A DNA stretch of 64,000 bases from JAUILA01 sp050289805. GTDB taxonomy: Bacteria > Bacteroidota > Bacteroidia > Cytophagales > Cyclobacteriaceae. The DNA lies in NCBI GenBank assembly GCA_050289805.1, contig JBNKGL010000018.1, forward strand, positions 1 to 64,000, read 5' to 3'. Below the pieces are notes generated by a model. That model had not been told where the DNA came from. It searched no databases and was given only the letters and a program-made list of their open reading frames with translations. The position numbers and the translations under genes are program-made. Shown here piece after piece: positions 44,013 to 52,781 of the stretch; position 1 is the stretch's first letter, and each line of letters begins with the position of its first letter.

Positions 44013-45314
44013 CTATTTTACTACATAAAAAGGAACATTGGCAGTGCCAAAATGTCCCTTATTATCAAAAACTTTTACCCCGATCCGGTAAGCCCCTTCA
44101 GTATCCGGCGACCTCAAAATAGTTCTTTTTGAATTTTCCTGAAGGATATAACCCGAAAGAGGAATGATGTCTGATTCACTTTCATAAGTAGGTATATACC
44201 AGTTTTCGGCATACAGGTACCATTCAAAATGAAGTGAGTCGCCCTCCGGGTCGGATGCCACCACCTCTATCGGGTAGGACTCACCCGCATTTAACATGAT
44301 ATCAGACCGTGATCCTTCTTCATTCAACAGTGCATATTCAACAACAGGCGCCCTGTTACCGGGGTATTCCCCCGTCCACAGATGCTGAAGTTCCTCCACC
44401 GCCTGCGTTTCCAATCCATCATCGGTAATAAGAGAATACCAGGTATCGGTTTTTTCCTGCCGGGAACCCCAATAAAATACCAGGGAACCCAGGCAACGAC
44501 GTTGTTCCGTAGCGATTTTATCTTTGTAAATGGTTCGTATGAATTCAGCTTTCTTGGCACTGGGCTCTTCAATGGGTACCCCCCAGACTGTACTGTCACT
44601 CTCCCAGTGTCCGTTCACACCCCATTCAGTTAAAATATAGGGGCCGTCCCAGAACCACCGATAGTAGGAAAGGTCTTCTTCAAGGTTTCGGATCTTGCCG
44701 AATGTATTGATGGAGATAATATCAATATCAGGTATATACCATTTTATATTGGCTACATATCCTTCCCCGAAACTCTGGATTGTTGTGGTAACAGGGTGGT
44801 CGGGATCTTCTGTATGAATCAGTTGTATGAGCTGGTTTAAGGCATCATAGAATCTGCCATATTTCGGACCGAACGTAAAATTGAGTTCATTCCCAAGACA
44901 CCACATAAGTAAAGCGGGATGATCCCTGTACCTGCGAACGGTATTCCTGACGGCTTCGTACTGCTGGTGAATAAGTGAATCGTTGTGATAAAATGTATTG
45001 TAATGATAACTTCGGATGACGGGAAGACCGACAATGACTGCCAGTCCATTTTTATGGGCCTCATCGAGGATATTCTTCAATTGGAGCGTATCGTAGGTTC
45101 GGATGGTGTTACCGCCAATTTCGTGAAGCCGGGAAAGCCGGACCGTCCCGTTTGCTCCCCGTATGTAGAAGGGTTCACCATTCCGGATAAGCCTGTATCT
45201 GCCGTCTGCCTGATCTATGTATACGTTGGGTTCAATCTTACGGTCCTGCCTTTTACAGGCAATACTAAGGTTTAGTATCATCAGTACTAAAAATAAGAAG
45301 CCCCCTTTAGACAT
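44013..45314 (-). CDS. GH2-like glycoside hydrolase lipoprotein, partner of the synthase
   Basis: A 433-residue lipoprotein (signal MSKGGFLFLVLMILNLSIAC, lipidated Cys at 20). The catalytic domain resembles the TIM barrel of GH2 beta-glycosidases without the usual N-terminal sandwich domains: YIRGANGTVRLSRLHEIGGN, acid/base Glu in MWCLGNELNF near 141, nucleophile Glu in YILTEWGVNG near 228. Residues about 320-433 form an Ig-like or cadherin-like domain (VVASDPEGDSLHFEW). It should sit on a membrane in the periplasm or at the outer face, trimming the polymer made by the synthase. First gene of the unit, 1 bp before the synthase; 257 bp of A/T-rich DNA separates it from the divergent polymerase gene. 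Confidence 0.88.
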   Translation of the reverse strand: MSKGGFLFLVLMILNLSIACKRQDRKIEPNVYIDQADGRYRLIRNGEPFYIRGANGTVRLSRLHEIGGNTIRTYDTLQLKNILDEAHKNGLAVIVGLPVIRSYHYNTFYHNDSLIHQQYEAVRNTVRRYRDHPALLMWCLGNELNFTFGPKYGRFYDALNQLIQLIHTEDPDHPVTTTIQSFGEGYVANIKWYIPDIDIISINTFGKIRNLEEDLSYYRWFWDGPYILTEWGVNGHWESDSTVWGVPIEEPSAKKAEFIRTIYKDKIATEQRRCLGSLVFYWGSRQEKTDTWYSLITDDGLETQAVEELQHLWTGEYPGNRAPVVEYALLNEEGSRSDIMLNAGESYPIEVVASDPEGDSLHFEWYLYAENWYIPTYESESDIIPLSGYILQENSKRTILRSPDTEGAYRIGVKVFDNKGHFGTANVPFYVVK

Positions 45315-45512
45315 TAGTTAATTTTCGATTACACCAAATTAGTGATTGAATTGATATGGCAACATACCAAAAAATAGGTATATCCTCCAGCCACTCAATT
45401 TTAACTTATTTTCACTATTCATCTATGATGAAGACGCCAATATTGTAACCTGCTGTTTATCATTTTTTTATTTCAGGAACAACCCTTGCTATTGAAAATT
45501 ATTTTTATTGAT

Positions 45513-45529
45513 TACTAATATTTTTAGTA
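45513..45529. promoter_or_regulatory. Palindrome upstream of the Y-family polymerase gene
   Basis: TACTAA-TATTT-TTAGTA, a perfect 6-bp palindrome with a 5-bp spacer, 43 bp before the polymerase start. It is a good candidate for the damage-response operator. A weaker palindrome ATACC/GGTAT is at 45364-45381 nearer the lipoprotein gene. Confidence 0.45.
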
Positions 45530-45571
45530 TTTAATAATTATTTTAGCATACATGAAATTGGTAAAAAAGGT

Positions 45572-46786
45572 ATGCAAGGGAGGGCAATATTGCATTTGGA
45601 TCTGGACACGTTCTTTGTGTCATGTGAACGGTTGCTGGACAGCCGGCTGGAGGGCAAACCTATCTTACTGGGCGGGGTAACAGACCGGGGGGTGGTAGCT
45701 GCCTGCAGCTATGAGGCGCGTAAATTCGGCGTTCATTCGGCAATGCCCATGAAACTTGCCCGGCAATTATGCCCGGAAGCCATTATTATCCGCGGAAATA
45801 CGGGCACTTACACCGCAAAGTCACGTGAAGTAACAGAGATCATCAGGGAATCTGTTCCGGTATATGAGAAGACTTCCATTGACGAATTTTACGTAGACCT
45901 TACCGGGATGGAACGGTTTTTCAGCAGTTTCCGGATGGCGGCAGATTTGCGGAAACGGATCATCCGTGAGACCGGGCTGCCGATATCCTTTGGTCTTTCT
46001 GAAAATAAGACTGTTTCAAAGATCGCAACGGGTGAAGCCAAGCCCAACAATCAGCTAAAGATCGATTACGGCCGGGAACGGCCATTTCTGGCACCGTTAT
46101 CGGTTCGGAAAATCCCCATGATCGGTGAAAAGACTTATCAGTCGCTGTGCGGCCTTGGGATCAAGCGGATCGCCACCATACAGGAGATGCCCATGGAGCT
46201 GATGGAAAAAGTATTCGGGCAGAACGGGATCAGCATCTGGAAAAAAGCACAGGGGATTGATACTTCTCCGGTGATCCCCTATTCGGAGCGGAAATCAATA
46301 TCTACGGAACGGACTTTTGACCGGGATACTACAGATATGGAGAAGCTTCGGGGAATCATACTGGCCATGGCTGAGAATCTTGCTTTTCAGCTGCGGCGGG
46401 GCAAAAAAGTGACGGCGTGCATAACGGTCAAAATCCGTTACTCCGATTTCAACACCTACACGCTGCAGTCACGGATCCCCTACACATCAGCCGATCATAT
46501 ACTGATCCCACGGGTAATGGAACTCTTCAACAGGGTCTACAACCGACGGCTGCTGGTACGGCTGATTGGTATAAAATACAGTCACCTGGTATATGGCGGC
46601 CATCAGATCAACCTCTTTGAAGATGCTGAGGAAATGATCAGCCTCTATCAGGCCATGGACCGCATCCGGGAGAAACACGGAGACCGGAAAATACTCCGCG
46701 CCTCCGGCATGGAGGCACGCACTATTGGCAGGTTCAACCCGTTCAGCGGGGAACCACCGCCGCTGCTGGCAAACCGGCACGGCTAA
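45572..46786 (+). CDS. dinB: Y-family DNA polymerase (DNA polymerase IV type)
   Basis: A 404-residue translesion polymerase. The metal-binding carboxylates are present: Asp in HLDLDTFF (10 and 12) and SIDEFYVDL (Asp and Glu near 103-104). Domain order is palm, thumb with helix-hairpin-helix region (IPMIGEKTYQSLCGLGI), and little finger (about 240-345). HQINLF near 345 is the likely sliding-clamp binding motif. All this argues for an active enzyme, not an inactive ImuB. Followed by a short DnaE-type gene, with a heptamer element of 165 bp between. No imuA or lexA gene is present next to it, unlike many mutagenesis cassettes. Confidence 0.92.
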   Translation: MQGRAILHLDLDTFFVSCERLLDSRLEGKPILLGGVTDRGVVAACSYEARKFGVHSAMPMKLARQLCPEAIIIRGNTGTYTAKSREVTEIIRESVPVYEKTSIDEFYVDLTGMERFFSSFRMAADLRKRIIRETGLPISFGLSENKTVSKIATGEAKPNNQLKIDYGRERPFLAPLSVRKIPMIGEKTYQSLCGLGIKRIATIQEMPMELMEKVFGQNGISIWKKAQGIDTSPVIPYSERKSISTERTFDRDTTDMEKLRGIILAMAENLAFQLRRGKKVTACITVKIRYSDFNTYTLQSRIPYTSADHILIPRVMELFNRVYNRRLLVRLIGIKYSHLVYGGHQINLFEDAEEMISLYQAMDRIREKHGDRKILRASGMEARTIGRFNPFSGEPPPLLANRHG

Positions 46787-46791
46787 CTGGC

Positions 46792-46824
46792 AGTCAGTAG
46801 TCAGTAGTCAGTAGTCAGTAGTAG
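46792..46824 (+). repeat. Heptamer array (AGTCAGT)n, left arm of element 2
   Basis: About four and a half copies of AGTCAGT, starting 6 bp after the dinB stop. A short extra complement piece, ACTGACTACTGA, is at 46841-46852. Confidence 0.9.
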
Positions 46825-46914
46825 TTATCGGCAGAGGCTTACTGACTACTGAACTTAAACTATTGGCTTAATCCCCGACTATCAACTCATCATTACTTCA
46901 TAAATCACCAATAC

Positions 46915-46948
46915 CACTACTGACTACTGACTACTGACTACTGACTAC
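46915..46948 (+). repeat. Heptamer array (CTACTGA)n, right arm of element 2
   Basis: About four and a half complement heptamers, ending 4 bp before the start codon of the DnaE-type gene. With the left arm it encloses about 90 bp. Confidence 0.9.
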
Positions 46949-46951
46949 AAA

Positions 46952-49912
46952 GTGATGCTAAACAACCACACCTACTACTCCTTCCGATACGGCACAATCC
47001 CCATAAGGGAGCTGCTGAAGATGGCTGCTGAAAAGGGTATGGATACCCTGGCGCTCACAGACATCAATACAACCGCCGCCTGCCTTGACTTCGTCCGGCT
47101 GTCGGAACAGTATGGAGTCCGGCCGGTACTGGGAATTGATTTTCGCCAGGGTGCGCGACAACTGTATGTCGGACTGGCGCGCAACAACGAGGGGTTCAAA
47201 GAGCTGAACGACTTCCTCTCGGAACATCTCCATAAAAAAGACCCGCTCCCGGAGGAACCTCCACTGCTGAAAAACTGCTTTATCATCTACCCGCTCCATA
47301 ATATACCGCAAAGGCCCCTGCAGGATCGTGAATATGTCGGCGTATCACAGGCAGACCTCAGCCGCTTTCCATTCCTGCCCTGGTCGAAACACACCGACAA
47401 AACCGTTATACTTCAGCCTGTAACGTTCCGGAACAAGGCCGACTTCAATGCGCACCGCCTGCTGCGGGCCATCGATAATAATACCCTCCTGAGCAAGCTT
47501 CCGAAAAGTGAAGAAGGGGACCCGGCACATATCATGATGGATATTTCGGAACTGGAAAAAACGTTTGCCGCCTACCCTGAAATGATCCGCAACAGCCGGC
47601 AGCTGCTGGATCACTGCTCCATTGAATTTGAATTCGGTGACAGTCATCCCCATAAAAACCTGCAAACCTATACCGGTTCAGCGGCATCTGACGACAAACT
47701 GCTACTTCAGCTCTGTGAAGAAGGTCTCCGGTACCGGTATCCCAACCCCACCCCGCAAATTCAGGAGCGACTGGAAAAGGAATTATCCATTATCCGCGAA
47801 AAAGGATTTGTGTCCTACTTCCTCATCAACTGGGATATCACCTCCTATGCCCGCAGTAAGGGGTATTTCTATGTAGGCAGGGGAAGCGGCGCGAACAGCG
47901 TCGTGGCATACCTGTTGCGGATCACCGATGTGGACCCCATCGAGCTGGATCTGTACTTCGAGCGATTCATTAACCTGTACAGGAAGAATCCGCCGGATTT
48001 TGACATTGATTTTTCATGGAAAGACCGTGAGGATGTCACCCAATATATTTTCAGCCGGTTTCCCCATGTTGCCCTGCTCGCCACCTATACGACATTCCAG
48101 TACCGCGCGGTGGTGCGCGAACTGGGGAAAGTGTTCGGACTGCCCTCCCATGAGATCGACGCGCTGGCCGAGGGACGGCTTCCCGGCAGCCGTGACGAGC
48201 AGATGGACTACTATGGCCGGCTGATCCTTCGCTACGGCAAGCTCATCGAAGGGTACCCGAATCACCTGAGCGTGCATGCAGGCGGAATCCTCATTTCGGA
48301 AAAGCCCATACACTATTACACTGCCACTGACCTTCCGCCAAAAGGATATCCCACCACTCACTTTGACATGATCATTGCCGAAGATGTCGGACTGTACAAA
48401 TTTGATATTCTGAGTCAGCGCGGACTCAGCAAAATTCGCGAAACACTCGATATCATCGGGGAATCAAAAGGTCCTGATGCCGTGCCCGACATTCATGACA
48501 TTAACCGGTTCAAAAATGATGAGCCGGTTAAGGAACTTCTGCGTGAAGGAAAGGCAATCGGGTGTTTCTACGTGGAATCCCCCGCCATGAGGATGTTACT
48601 GAAGAAGCTTCGGGTTGATGACTACCTGGGCCTGGTGGCCGCCAGCTCGATCATTCGGCCGGGTGTGGCGCAATCCGGTATGATGCGGGAGTATATTCTC
48701 CGTTTCCGCTACCCCGAAAAACGGAAGGAAGCCCATCCGGTATTGATGAAGATCATGCCTGAAACTTTCGGGGTAATGGTCTACCAGGAAGACGTGATCA
48801 AGGTGGCCCATTATTTTGCCGGACTGACACTGGCCGAAGCCGATGTGCTGCGGCGCGGGATGTCGGGGAAATTCCGCTCGAGAGTAGAATTCAATAAGGT
48901 GAAGGACAAATACTTTTCAAACTGCAGGGAGAAGGGTTATTCCGATGAAGAAACCCGCGAGATCTGGCGCCAGATTGAAAGTTTTGCAGGGTATGCATTT
49001 GCCAAGGGGCACTCGGCATCATATGCGGTGGAAAGTTACCAAAGCCTGTTTCTCAAGGCCTACTATCCCCTGGAATATATGGTGGCTACCATTAATAATT
49101 TCGGCGGGTTTTACCGGACGGAGTTTTATGCCCACGAGGCACGGCTCCACGGCGGAGTCCTCCACCCCCCGTGTGTGAATCACAGTACTATGGATACCCG
49201 GCTGTTCGGCCGCGAAATCTATCTCGGATTTGTGCTGGTAAAGGACCTGGAGCAAAAAGTCATACATGCCCTGGTTGCCGAACGCGAAGAAAACGGATGC
49301 TACATCAGCGTGGAAGATTTTACAGACCGGGTACCTGTCTCGCTCGAGCAGCTCACACTCCTCATCCGCATCGGTGCATTTGCATTCACTGGAAAGAACA
49401 AGAAAGAGCTCCGCTGGAAAGCACATTTCATGCTCGGACACACCAAAAAAAGCCGGCCTGAAAAAAGCCTGTTCAAAACCCCAAAACCCAACTTCACCCT
49501 TCCGGAGCTCAGCCTGGAAACCTATGAAGATGCATTTGACGAATTTGAACTGCTGGGTTTTCCGCTTACCAACCCATTCGAATTGCTGCGCGAACCCCCG
49601 TCCTCAACTATGGCTGTGCGACTGTTTCCGGAATATGTAGGCCATCGAATCACCATCTACGGGTACATGGTAACCGTGAAGAACACAACCACCAACAATA
49701 AAAAGCGAATGCATTTCGGAACGTTCCTGGACCACGAAGGTGCCTTTATCGACACGGTACACTTCCCCCCTGTGGCTGCCCGCTATCCATTCCGCGGGCG
49801 AGGGATTTATATCCTTACCGGAAAGGTCGTAGAGGAATTTGAATATTATACGCTCGAGGTCGAGGAAATGGAGAAAGCGATTTTCATCGATGACCCCAGG
49901 TATGCGGAATAG
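46952..49912 (+). CDS. DnaE-type DNA polymerase III alpha subunit, short (translesion type)
   Basis: A 986-residue polymerase, shorter than replicative DnaE (about 1160). The N-terminal PHP domain starts NNHTYYSF, where replicative enzymes have HLHTxYS, so the first metal-binding His is replaced by Asn; LALTDINT follows. Catalytic Asp residues lie in PPDFDIDFSWKDRE (348-354) and YKFDILSQRGL near 483. Then come the helix-hairpin-helix region and an OB fold (RITIYGYMVTVKNTTTNNKK, near 905). It resembles DnaE2/ImuC-type enzymes that act with a Y-family polymerase in mutagenic repair. Placed directly after dinB. The start is 4 bp after a heptamer array, leaving the ribosome site in the repeat. 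Confidence 0.9.
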   Translation: MMLNNHTYYSFRYGTIPIRELLKMAAEKGMDTLALTDINTTAACLDFVRLSEQYGVRPVLGIDFRQGARQLYVGLARNNEGFKELNDFLSEHLHKKDPLPEEPPLLKNCFIIYPLHNIPQRPLQDREYVGVSQADLSRFPFLPWSKHTDKTVILQPVTFRNKADFNAHRLLRAIDNNTLLSKLPKSEEGDPAHIMMDISELEKTFAAYPEMIRNSRQLLDHCSIEFEFGDSHPHKNLQTYTGSAASDDKLLLQLCEEGLRYRYPNPTPQIQERLEKELSIIREKGFVSYFLINWDITSYARSKGYFYVGRGSGANSVVAYLLRITDVDPIELDLYFERFINLYRKNPPDFDIDFSWKDREDVTQYIFSRFPHVALLATYTTFQYRAVVRELGKVFGLPSHEIDALAEGRLPGSRDEQMDYYGRLILRYGKLIEGYPNHLSVHAGGILISEKPIHYYTATDLPPKGYPTTHFDMIIAEDVGLYKFDILSQRGLSKIRETLDIIGESKGPDAVPDIHDINRFKNDEPVKELLREGKAIGCFYVESPAMRMLLKKLRVDDYLGLVAASSIIRPGVAQSGMMREYILRFRYPEKRKEAHPVLMKIMPETFGVMVYQEDVIKVAHYFAGLTLAEADVLRRGMSGKFRSRVEFNKVKDKYFSNCREKGYSDEETREIWRQIESFAGYAFAKGHSASYAVESYQSLFLKAYYPLEYMVATINNFGGFYRTEFYAHEARLHGGVLHPPCVNHSTMDTRLFGREIYLGFVLVKDLEQKVIHALVAEREENGCYISVEDFTDRVPVSLEQLTLLIRIGAFAFTGKNKKELRWKAHFMLGHTKKSRPEKSLFKTPKPNFTLPELSLETYEDAFDEFELLGFPLTNPFELLREPPSSTMAVRLFPEYVGHRITIYGYMVTVKNTTTNNKKRMHFGTFLDHEGAFIDTVHFPPVAARYPFRGRGIYILTGKVVEEFEYYTLEVEEMEKAIFIDDPRYAE

Positions 49913-49972
49913 AGTCAGCGCCTAAGGCGTCCCTTCGGGATAGTCAGTAGTCAGTAGTCAGTAGTCAGTAGT
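49912..49972 (+). repeat. Left arm of element 3: GC-rich block plus (AGTCAGT)n
   Basis: GTCAGCGCCTAAGGCGTCCC and CTTCGGGAT (49914-49942) followed by about four heptamers. The GC-rich block holds its own small palindrome GCGCC-TAA-GGCG. It begins at the stop codon of the DnaE-type gene. Confidence 0.85.
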
Positions 49973-50029
49973 GGAGTGGGTGGAAAAACAAAGGCAAAGT
50001 ACTACTATTTTATGAGGTGGTGCCAATCC

Positions 50030-50112
50030 CATGACCGTCATCCCGGCGGAACTCCTGAGGAGACCGGCAAAGCCGGGAATAGTCGGGGAGTCAGGCCGGG
50101 ATCTCCTGATGG
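50030..50112 (+). repeat. Dispersed intergenic repeat (copy inside element 3)
   Basis: CCGTCATCCCGGCGGAACTC through GTCAGGCCGGGATCTCCT; the second block is the reverse complement of 24338-24354 with one change. CCGGC/GCCGG pairs form hairpins. Looks like a member of the REP-type CATCCCGG…CCGGGAT family. Confidence 0.65.
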
Positions 50113-50204
50113 TTTGGCAGGGTTTCCTCAACATGGAGAATCAAATTCACAACCAGACCTTATCCTTTTTTCAACTGTTTTATATTCTTCAGAAGAACCA
50201 GAAG

Positions 50205-50262
50205 GACACTACTGACTACCCCGAAGGGACGCCTTTGGCGCTGACTACTGACTACTGACTAA
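50205..50262 (+). repeat. Right arm of element 3: complement heptamers plus GC-rich block
   Basis: ACTACTGACTACC, then CCGAAGGGACGCCTTTGGCG, then further CTACTGA units. The GC-rich part is the reverse complement of the left arm with a few changes. It ends 3 bp before the stop codon of rseP. The 353 bp from 49913 to 50265 hold no credible gene. Confidence 0.85.
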
Positions 50263-50265
50263 AGT

Positions 50266-51609
50266 TTAATCCAGTCCGAATAATTTTCGCACGAAATCAA
50301 ATGAGAAAATATCGTTGAAGATCACAAAAACCATCAGTGCCAGCAGCAGGATCATTCCGATCTTCTGGGCATTCTCAAGGAATTTGTCAGACGGCTTGTG
50401 TCCCGATATCATCTCATAGCTGAGGAACATCACGTGACCGCCGTCCAGTGCCGGTATAGGAAGCAGGTTCATGAAAGCAAGAACCATCGACAATAACCCG
50501 GTCATAAACCAGAAACGTTCCCAGATCCATTCGCCTCCATATGCCTGGGCTATCCGGAATGGACCGGCAAGGGACTTTGCAGGGTTGATCACACCGCTCA
50601 GCATCTTGCCAAATGCCTTAACCTGGAGGAAAACAATGTTGAACGCTTTTTTGGTACCATGAGGTATGGCCTCCGCGAAGGAATAATTAATAGTCTCACG
50701 CACCAGGTTATCTTCAGGGAAAAACCCGATCACAGAATCAGCCCTGAAATCAGCCTTGAAACGGTAAATCTCACCGTCGCGTTTGTATGCAACGGTGATG
50801 GTATCTTCATTAAAACCTTTCACCACAGAACTCACCTGGTCCTGGTACTGAACAGGGATGCCGGCGATCTCAATGATCTCATCACCTTCCTTCAGACCTT
50901 CCCTTGCTGCGATGGAATTCGGACTAACCTCCCCCACCACAGACCGGTATCTCGGATACAGAAAACTTGCAATGGCTTCCGAACTGTTCATTTTTTCAAT
51001 GAAATCATCCGGGATCGAAATTTTTACCAACTCATTATTTCGCTTTACAGTATAGTAAGCATCTTCACCAAGGAAAACTTCAGACTTCAGGACATCCTGG
51101 AAATCCTGGAAATCATTTCCGTTGATCTGCAGGATCTGATCTCCTGTTTCCATCCCCAGTTCCTGGGCAAGGTCAAGGGCCACAATACCCCCGTTTTTAT
51201 TCACTGCATCCTTGGAAATGTAGGTCTCTCCATAAATGTAGGTGAGAAATATAAAGATGATCACACCTGTGATCACGTTTACGATGATGCCGCCCAACAT
51301 CACAATCAGGCGTTGCCAGGCTGGCTTTGAACGGAATTCATAGGGCTGCGGTGGCTCCTTCATTTTCTCGGTATCCAGCGATTCGTCGATCATACCTGAG
51401 ATTTTTACAAATCCGCCGAGGGGAATTGCGCTAAGGGCATATTCAGTCTCACCATACTTAAAGCTGAATAATTTGGGCGGGAACCCGATGGAAAATTGCT
51501 CAACACGCATATCGAACAGCTTGGCCGCCAGCAGGTGACCCATCTCGTGCAATCCCACCAATATCGAAAGGCTCAGGATGATCTGAGCCGCCATAATAAA
51601 TCCTTCCAT
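50266..51609 (-). CDS. rseP: Site-2 zinc metalloprotease, RseP
   Basis: A 447-residue inner membrane protease that cuts anti-sigma factors and old signal peptides within the membrane. HEMGH at 21-25 in the first helix supplies two zinc ligands and the catalytic Glu; the third ligand is the Asp in NLLPIPALDGGH near residue 386. Two PDZ domains lie between (LAQELGMETGDQILQINGN; AREGLKEGDEIIEIAGIP). Its start overlaps the dxr stop by one base (TAATG), so these two are coupled, an arrangement common in many bacteria. Element 3 begins 3 bp after its stop. Confidence 0.94.
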   Translation of the reverse strand: MEGFIMAAQIILSLSILVGLHEMGHLLAAKLFDMRVEQFSIGFPPKLFSFKYGETEYALSAIPLGGFVKISGMIDESLDTEKMKEPPQPYEFRSKPAWQRLIVMLGGIIVNVITGVIIFIFLTYIYGETYISKDAVNKNGGIVALDLAQELGMETGDQILQINGNDFQDFQDVLKSEVFLGEDAYYTVKRNNELVKISIPDDFIEKMNSSEAIASFLYPRYRSVVGEVSPNSIAAREGLKEGDEIIEIAGIPVQYQDQVSSVVKGFNEDTITVAYKRDGEIYRFKADFRADSVIGFFPEDNLVRETINYSFAEAIPHGTKKAFNIVFLQVKAFGKMLSGVINPAKSLAGPFRIAQAYGGEWIWERFWFMTGLLSMVLAFMNLLPIPALDGGHVMFLSYEMISGHKPSDKFLENAQKIGMILLLALMVFVIFNDIFSFDFVRKLFGLD

Positions 51610-52778
51610 TACTTAATCTTTTCTAACGCTCTGCGTCGTGTTTCCCGGTCTGTATTAACATAATCTTCATAGGCCGGCGTTTCTATAAACGGAATTTTTG
51701 CCAGACAATGTTCCACTACATCTGACATCTCCAAAAATTTAATGCGATCCTCCAAAAAGGAAGCAACCGCGATTTCGTTTGCCGCATTCAGCACACACGG
51801 CATATTACCGCCATCGCCAAGCGCTTTATAAGCAAGTGCAAGATTACGAAAAGTTTTTGTATCGGGCGCCTCAAATGTGAGAGAACTGTAATCCCTGAAA
51901 TCAAAACGTTTGAAATCCGACTTCAGCCGATTCGGATACGCAAGTGCATATTGTATCGGCAGCTTCATATCCGGCAAACCCATTTGTGCCTTCATTGAGC
52001 CATCTTCAAACTGCACAATTGAATGGATGATCGACTGGGGATGAACAACCACTTCAATCTGATCTGTACGGAGACCGAATAACCACTTCGCTTCGATAAC
52101 CTCCAGCCCTTTATTCATCAATGAAGCCGAATCAATTGTAATCTTCGCTCCCATATCCCAATTCGGATGCCTGAGGGCCTGGGCTTTGGTCACCTGCGCC
52201 AGTTCATCACGGGATCGCCCGCGAAACGGACCTCCTGAAGCCGTCAGGATTATTTTTTCAATGGGATTATGGAATTCTCCCACCATGCACTGAAAAATAG
52301 CTGAATGCTCGGAGTCAACCGGATAGATATTCACACCCTTCTCGCGGGCCATGGTAGTGATTAGTTCACCGGCCACGACCAGCGTCTCCTTGTTTGCCAG
52401 GGCAATGCTTTTTCCTGCCTGGATGGCATGTATCGTTGGCTGCAGACCGGCATAACCCACAAGCGCGGTGAGCACCAGGTCAATTGAATCCATTTCCACC
52501 ACACTTGCCAGTGCATTGGTACCTGCATAGACCTTGATTCCAAGTGGATCCAATACACTAAAAACTTTTTCATAGTGCTCCTCATTGCCAATGACTACCA
52601 CATTCGGCTTGAATTTAACCGACTGCTCGATCAATAATTCACAGTTATTCTGCGCAGAGAGCACCTCCACCTCGAAATGATCCGGATTCGCTTCAATCAC
52701 TTCCAAAGCCTGTGTCCCGATGGATCCTGTCGATCCAAGGATAGCCACCCGTTTGCCCGCAAATCCTGTTTCGTTCAT
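51609..52778 (-). CDS. dxr: 1-deoxy-D-xylulose 5-phosphate reductoisomerase
   Basis: A 389-residue enzyme that makes 2-C-methyl-D-erythritol 4-phosphate with NADPH, the second step of the non-mevalonate isoprenoid route. The Rossmann start is RVAILGSTGSIGTQAL; the metal and substrate residues are in YPVDSEHSAIFQC, ILTASGGPFRG, TIDSASLMNKGLEVIEA and VHPQSIIHS. ATG 52778 is chosen; GTG at 52781 directly before it is possible and touches the stop of the upstream gene. Coupled to rseP. Length is normal. Confidence 0.96.
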   Translation of the reverse strand: MNETGFAGKRVAILGSTGSIGTQALEVIEANPDHFEVEVLSAQNNCELLIEQSVKFKPNVVVIGNEEHYEKVFSVLDPLGIKVYAGTNALASVVEMDSIDLVLTALVGYAGLQPTIHAIQAGKSIALANKETLVVAGELITTMAREKGVNIYPVDSEHSAIFQCMVGEFHNPIEKIILTASGGPFRGRSRDELAQVTKAQALRHPNWDMGAKITIDSASLMNKGLEVIEAKWLFGLRTDQIEVVVHPQSIIHSIVQFEDGSMKAQMGLPDMKLPIQYALAYPNRLKSDFKRFDFRDYSSLTFEAPDTKTFRNLALAYKALGDGGNMPCVLNAANEIAVASFLEDRIKFLEMSDVVEHCLAKIPFIETPAYEDYVNTDRETRRRALEKIK

Positions 52779-52781
52779 CAC

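Noticed and set aside
40301..45314. Polysaccharide utilisation locus (PUL)
   Set aside because: There are hydrolase domains but no SusC/SusD pair or sensor; the GT2 module points to synthesis rather than uptake.
49976..50258. Short frames in element 3
   Set aside because: They are built from REP-type and heptamer repeats.
50659..51330. Plus-strand frame of 223 codons inside rseP
   Set aside because: Antisense shadow of a well-supported gene, with no recognisable domain.
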